From Zestomicrobium sp964482405 (lineage in GTDB: Archaea; Thermoproteota; Thermoprotei_A; Sulfolobales; NBVN01), in NCBI GenBank assembly GCA_964482405.1, contig CAYZXH010000007.1:1-48637 (forward strand): DNA of 48,637 nt. The letters run 5' to 3'. The notes beneath the pieces are model-generated. The model saw nothing but the letters and a program-made list of their open reading frames with translations. It did no database searches and was not told the DNA's origin. The first letter of the stretch is position 1, and each line of letters opens with the position of its first letter. The translations under genes were made by a program, and so were the position numbers. Positions 45,854 to 48,637 of this stretch are shown piece by piece.

Positions 45854-47797
45854 TTGGGTTCGAGCAATCCGTATAGGATGCTGAAGCGCTTCGTGTCTAA
45901 CGAGATTAGTAGAGCACTTAGCGGGGTTTGCGCAGATTCAGAGTCGCTTAACCGGTTGGAAGACATGATTGAGGAACCCCCTAAGAGGGAGTTCGGTGAT
46001 CTGAGCATACACTTATCTAAGCTTTCTAAGCTGTGCGGCACCTCATTAGAGAACCTGGTTAATCTACTGACCCCGTCACTAGAGAAGCTAGACTTAATCG
46101 AGAAGGTGACTGTTGTTGGCGGCTACCTGAATATCTTCGTTGATTATGCAGTATTCAGCGCTCAGGTACTCACCGCCATAACCAGCTACGGTGATAAATA
46201 TGGAGTTATCGACGGCTACGTTAGGAGGAGGGTCGTGGTAGAGTATGTGTCGGCTAACCCCGTGCACCCACTCCATTTAGGTTCTGGGAGGAACGCGGTC
46301 TTAGGCGACTTCCTCTACAGACTTAACAAGTTCGTAGGTAATGAAGTTCAGAGAAGGTATTACGTCAACGACGTGGGTCTGCAGGCAGCCTTCCTAGCTT
46401 ATGGTTATAGTAAGCTGGGGTTTCCTGAGATACCGCCTGGGATGAAGCCCGACCACTACTTAGGCTTGATATACGCGGCTACAACAACGATAATCGATAT
46501 ACTGAAGCTGAAGAAGTCTTTGAAAGAAGCTGAGGCCGCGGGCGATTTCAGCAGGGCTAACGAGCTACGCGGCGAGATAGATTCCCTGATGGGCGATCTA
46601 GCTAAGATAGCTGAGGTAATACCTAATGAAGTTAACGTGTTGTCTGAGAAGATAGCGGGTGAGGAAGATCCTGAGCTGGAAGTCCTGAGAATTCTCAGGG
46701 GTTATGAGAGAGGGGAGTTTGAATACCTCTTCGTCCGGAAGGTTTGCGATAAGGTTATTGATGGGATTAGAGAAACTCTTGAGAAAATGAATGTAGGCAT
46801 AGACGTGTGGGACTGGGAGAGTGATCTGGTTTGGGAAGGTAGGGTAAGCGAAATTCTTGAGAAAGCCTCGAACAGCAGTTATTTCAGGCTTCATAAGGGT
46901 GCGCCAGCACTCTTCTTCGACGAGTTACTCAGTACTGAATTGAGGAGGCGTTTAAGGATTCCTGAAGCGCTTGAGGTACCTCCCCTAATACTTAAGAGAA
47001 GTGATGGAACCACGCTCTACACCACCAGAGACATCGCTTACACTTTAAAGAAGTTTGAGGAGTTCTCGGCTGATGAGGTAATAAACGTTATAGCTATAGA
47101 ACAGACCCTTAGTCAAGCCCAGCTCAGGCTAGCGCTTTACGCTTTAGGGTACGAGAAAGAAGCAGAGAATCTGATACACTACTCTTATGAGATGGTCAAC
47201 CTACCTGGGGTCTCCATGTCCGGAAGGAGAGGCAGATATGTGACCGTCGACGAATTACTTGAGAGACTTAGTGGGATGGTGAAAAACCTGATGAGGGAGA
47301 GGGGTTCTGAGGTCTCGGACGAGCAAGCTTTGAAGATAGCTAGGTCAGCCATCAAATACATGATCTTATCGGTATCCCCCTCTAAGACCTTAACGATTGA
47401 CCTCAGGAAAATCCTTGACTTAAAGCAGAACTCAGGACCTTACATACAGTACACGTACGTTAGGGCGAGATCCGTGCTCGAGAAGGTGGGAAGCTACCCG
47501 CTTGATGTCATAGACTACGAGAAAGCTAAGAAGGAACCTGTGAGAACACTGATTCTAGAGTTGAGTAAGTTTCCTGAGGTGGTCTCAGAAGTGGTCATCA
47601 GTAAGCAGCCTGAGGACTTAATAGCTTACGCTAATAACCTAGCCACAATATTCAATAAGTTCTATGAGACCGAGCCCATACTGAGGGAGCCTGATGAGGG
47701 GTTTAGAGCACTGAAGATTGCGGTAACTCATGGGGTTTCAGTCGTGCTCCGCAACTTCATGGAGATTTGCGGGATGGACGTCCTAGAAAGGATATGA
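45854..47797 (+). CDS. argS: Arginyl-tRNA synthetase
   Basis: Class I synthetase charging tRNA(Arg). The 647 residues contain the N-terminal additional domain, the HIGH-type motif in NPVHPLHLGSGRNAVLGD, YYVNDVGLQ, the region LPGVSMSGRRGRYVTVDELL that replaces KMSKS, and a C-terminal all-helical anticodon-binding domain with the SGPYIQYTYVRA segment. The start is TTG behind TGAGGT (45841-45846). Confidence 0.95.
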   Translation: MGSSNPYRMLKRFVSNEISRALSGVCADSESLNRLEDMIEEPPKREFGDLSIHLSKLSKLCGTSLENLVNLLTPSLEKLDLIEKVTVVGGYLNIFVDYAVFSAQVLTAITSYGDKYGVIDGYVRRRVVVEYVSANPVHPLHLGSGRNAVLGDFLYRLNKFVGNEVQRRYYVNDVGLQAAFLAYGYSKLGFPEIPPGMKPDHYLGLIYAATTTIIDILKLKKSLKEAEAAGDFSRANELRGEIDSLMGDLAKIAEVIPNEVNVLSEKIAGEEDPELEVLRILRGYERGEFEYLFVRKVCDKVIDGIRETLEKMNVGIDVWDWESDLVWEGRVSEILEKASNSSYFRLHKGAPALFFDELLSTELRRRLRIPEALEVPPLILKRSDGTTLYTTRDIAYTLKKFEEFSADEVINVIAIEQTLSQAQLRLALYALGYEKEAENLIHYSYEMVNLPGVSMSGRRGRYVTVDELLERLSGMVKNLMRERGSEVSDEQALKIARSAIKYMILSVSPSKTLTIDLRKILDLKQNSGPYIQYTYVRARSVLEKVGSYPLDVIDYEKAKKEPVRTLILELSKFPEVVSEVVISKQPEDLIAYANNLATIFNKFYETEPILREPDEGFRALKIAVTHGVSVVLRNFMEICGMDVLERI

Positions 47798-47810
47798 TTT
47801 TATTTTCCTT
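47797..47810 (+). terminator. Possible terminator after argS
   Basis: A T-rich tract (GATTTTATTTTCCTT) begins at the argS stop and matches the U-rich stretches that end archaeal transcripts. The next gene starts 50 nt later. Confidence 0.35.
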
Positions 47811-47847
47811 GAGTCACTAAAATATTAGGTACTCGAGGTGTGAGAGC

Positions 47848-48637
47848 ATGGTCAATAAAGACTTCATCGAGCTAAGAGTTGAGACGGCTGGCGCGAAAGA
47901 CGTTGGACGTAAGATAGGCAGGCTTCCAAGGAAAGTGATGAACTTACTTAACGTGTCTTCAGGTGATTACATAGAGGTGGAGTCTGATAAAGGCTCTACG
48001 GTGCTTCAAGTGTTGCCTACGTTGAGGGAAGAGGATGACTACACTATAAGGATTGACGGTTACACGCGTGAGGCCTTAGGAGTTGGTGTGGGAGACATAG
48101 TGAGGGTCAGGAAGATAGAGGTAGTTAAGGGTAGTAAGGTAGTGTTAGCTCCCACGATCCCTATGAGGTTGGATAGGGGATTCGTCGAATATGTTAAGGA
48201 ACAACTACTCTATAAGCCTGTGAAGAGGGGTGAGGTAGTCTTCATATCTTACTACTTCCTCCCAGAACCTATAAAGTTCGTCGTAATTGCCACGCACCCT
48301 CAGCAAGTAGTTTACGTAGACTCTGACACATTTCTTGATCTAAGGGAGGAACCCGTTAAAGAGGAGGTTGTTAGGAGAGCAGTACCTAAGATTACTTGGG
48401 AGGATATAGGAGACCTGGAAGAAGTTAAGGAGAGGATAAGAGAGATTGTTGAGTTACCGATGAGGCATCCAGAACTCTTCAAACACCTTGGGATCGAGCC
48501 TCCTAAAGGCGTCTTGCTCTACGGACCGCCAGGTGTTGGCAAGACCTTACTCGCTAAAGCACTCGCTAACGAAATAGGTGCGTACTTCATAGCTATTAAT
48601 GGTCCTGAGATTATGAGTAAGTATTATGGTGAGTCTG
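47848..48637 (+). CDS. Cdc48/VAT-type AAA+ ATPase (5' part, runs off the window)
   Basis: Unfoldase that pulls proteins apart, often feeding the proteasome. The 263 visible residues cover the N domain (double-psi barrel from about 5-90, with GRKIGRLPRKVMNLLNVSSGD) and the start of the D1 AAA module: WEDIGDLEEVKERIREIVELP, the P-loop GPPGVGKTLLAKA and NGPEIMSKYYGES. The gene is cut by the end of the window, so the D2 module is not seen. ATG start after GAGGTG. Confidence 0.93.
   Translation, partial: MVNKDFIELRVETAGAKDVGRKIGRLPRKVMNLLNVSSGDYIEVESDKGSTVLQVLPTLREEDDYTIRIDGYTREALGVGVGDIVRVRKIEVVKGSKVVLAPTIPMRLDRGFVEYVKEQLLYKPVKRGEVVFISYYFLPEPIKFVVIATHPQQVVYVDSDTFLDLREEPVKEEVVRRAVPKITWEDIGDLEEVKERIREIVELPMRHPELFKHLGIEPPKGVLLYGPPGVGKTLLAKALANEIGAYFIAINGPEIMSKYYGES

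Noticed and set aside
1..48637. CRISPR arrays, insertion sequences, integrases, rRNA genes
   Set aside because: No regularly spaced repeats, transposase or integrase motifs, or rRNA sequence were seen anywhere in the window.

Overview
The window is a stretch of a crenarchaeal (Thermoproteota) chromosome, most probably from the Desulfurococcales or a close relative. The evidence is archaeal/eukaryotic-type ribosomal proteins throughout, RNA polymerase subunits Rpo3 and Rpo10, archaeal RNase P protein, TmcA, aRF1 and Cdc48. A cbf5 gene is interrupted by a tiny bulge-helix-bulge intron, and a PfkB-type phosphofructokinase lies next to a DhnA-type aldolase. Starts are often GTG or TTG, genes overlap by 1-8 nt, internal genes carry GGAGG/GGTG ribosome-binding sites, and first genes sit behind TTTAAA/TTTATA boxes. 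A run of exactly 100 N marks a scaffold join, so this is a draft genome or MAG.

Layout. 1-2.6 kb: a PPP-family phosphatase and the RNA ligase RtcB. 2.7-11.2 kb: the second half of the S10 cluster and the spc cluster, from uL22 to uL15, with the RNase P protein inside. 11.2-16.2 kb: secY, adenylate kinase, an EMC3/YidC-like membrane protein, eL34, cytidylate kinase, eL14 and cbf5. 16.3-25.8 kb: a block with no ribosomal genes, holding tRNA-Ser(GGA), a DUF373 membrane protein, AlaX (gapped), GTP-PEPCK, PfkB kinase, class I aldolase, nucleotide-sugar dehydrogenase, a WbpD-like acetyltransferase, a class II amidotransferase and a nitrilase. 25.8-30.2 kb: the alpha-like cluster uS13-uS4-uS11-Rpo3-eL18-uL13-uS9-Rpo10-uS2. 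30.2-36.9 kb: MEMO1, an unrecognised protein, isopentenyl phosphate kinase, IPP isomerase 2, a prenyl diphosphate synthase, a DUF2118 protein and GluRS. 37-38.5 kb: eL8 (L7Ae), eS28, eL24 and Ndk. 38.5-43.9 kb on the minus strand: aIF5B with an intein, TmcA and a Cys-rich protein. 43.9-48.6 kb: a winged-helix-like protein, aRF1, a second Cys-rich protein, ArgRS and the start of Cdc48, which runs off the window.

Functional picture. Most genes build or serve the ribosome: ribosomal proteins, aIF5B, aRF1, GluRS, ArgRS, AlaX and tRNA-Ser. A second theme is RNA processing and modification: RNase P protein, Cbf5, TmcA, L7Ae and RtcB. RtcB would be expected to join the exons of the intron-containing cbf5 in the same window. 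The metabolic block covers the glycolysis/gluconeogenesis branch points and surface sugars. The 31.8-34.7 kb run makes C5 units and long prenyl chains for archaeal lipids.

Most unusual points: the release factor has GGW in place of the near-universal GGQ; aIF5B carries an endonuclease-free intein in its P-loop; cbf5 is split inside its catalytic Asp codon by a 37-nt intron; two small proteins flanking TmcA and aRF1 share a four-cysteine pattern; an unrecognised protein sits in the mevalonate gene run; and the L7Ae gene has a 20-bp perfect palindrome and a leader hairpin.
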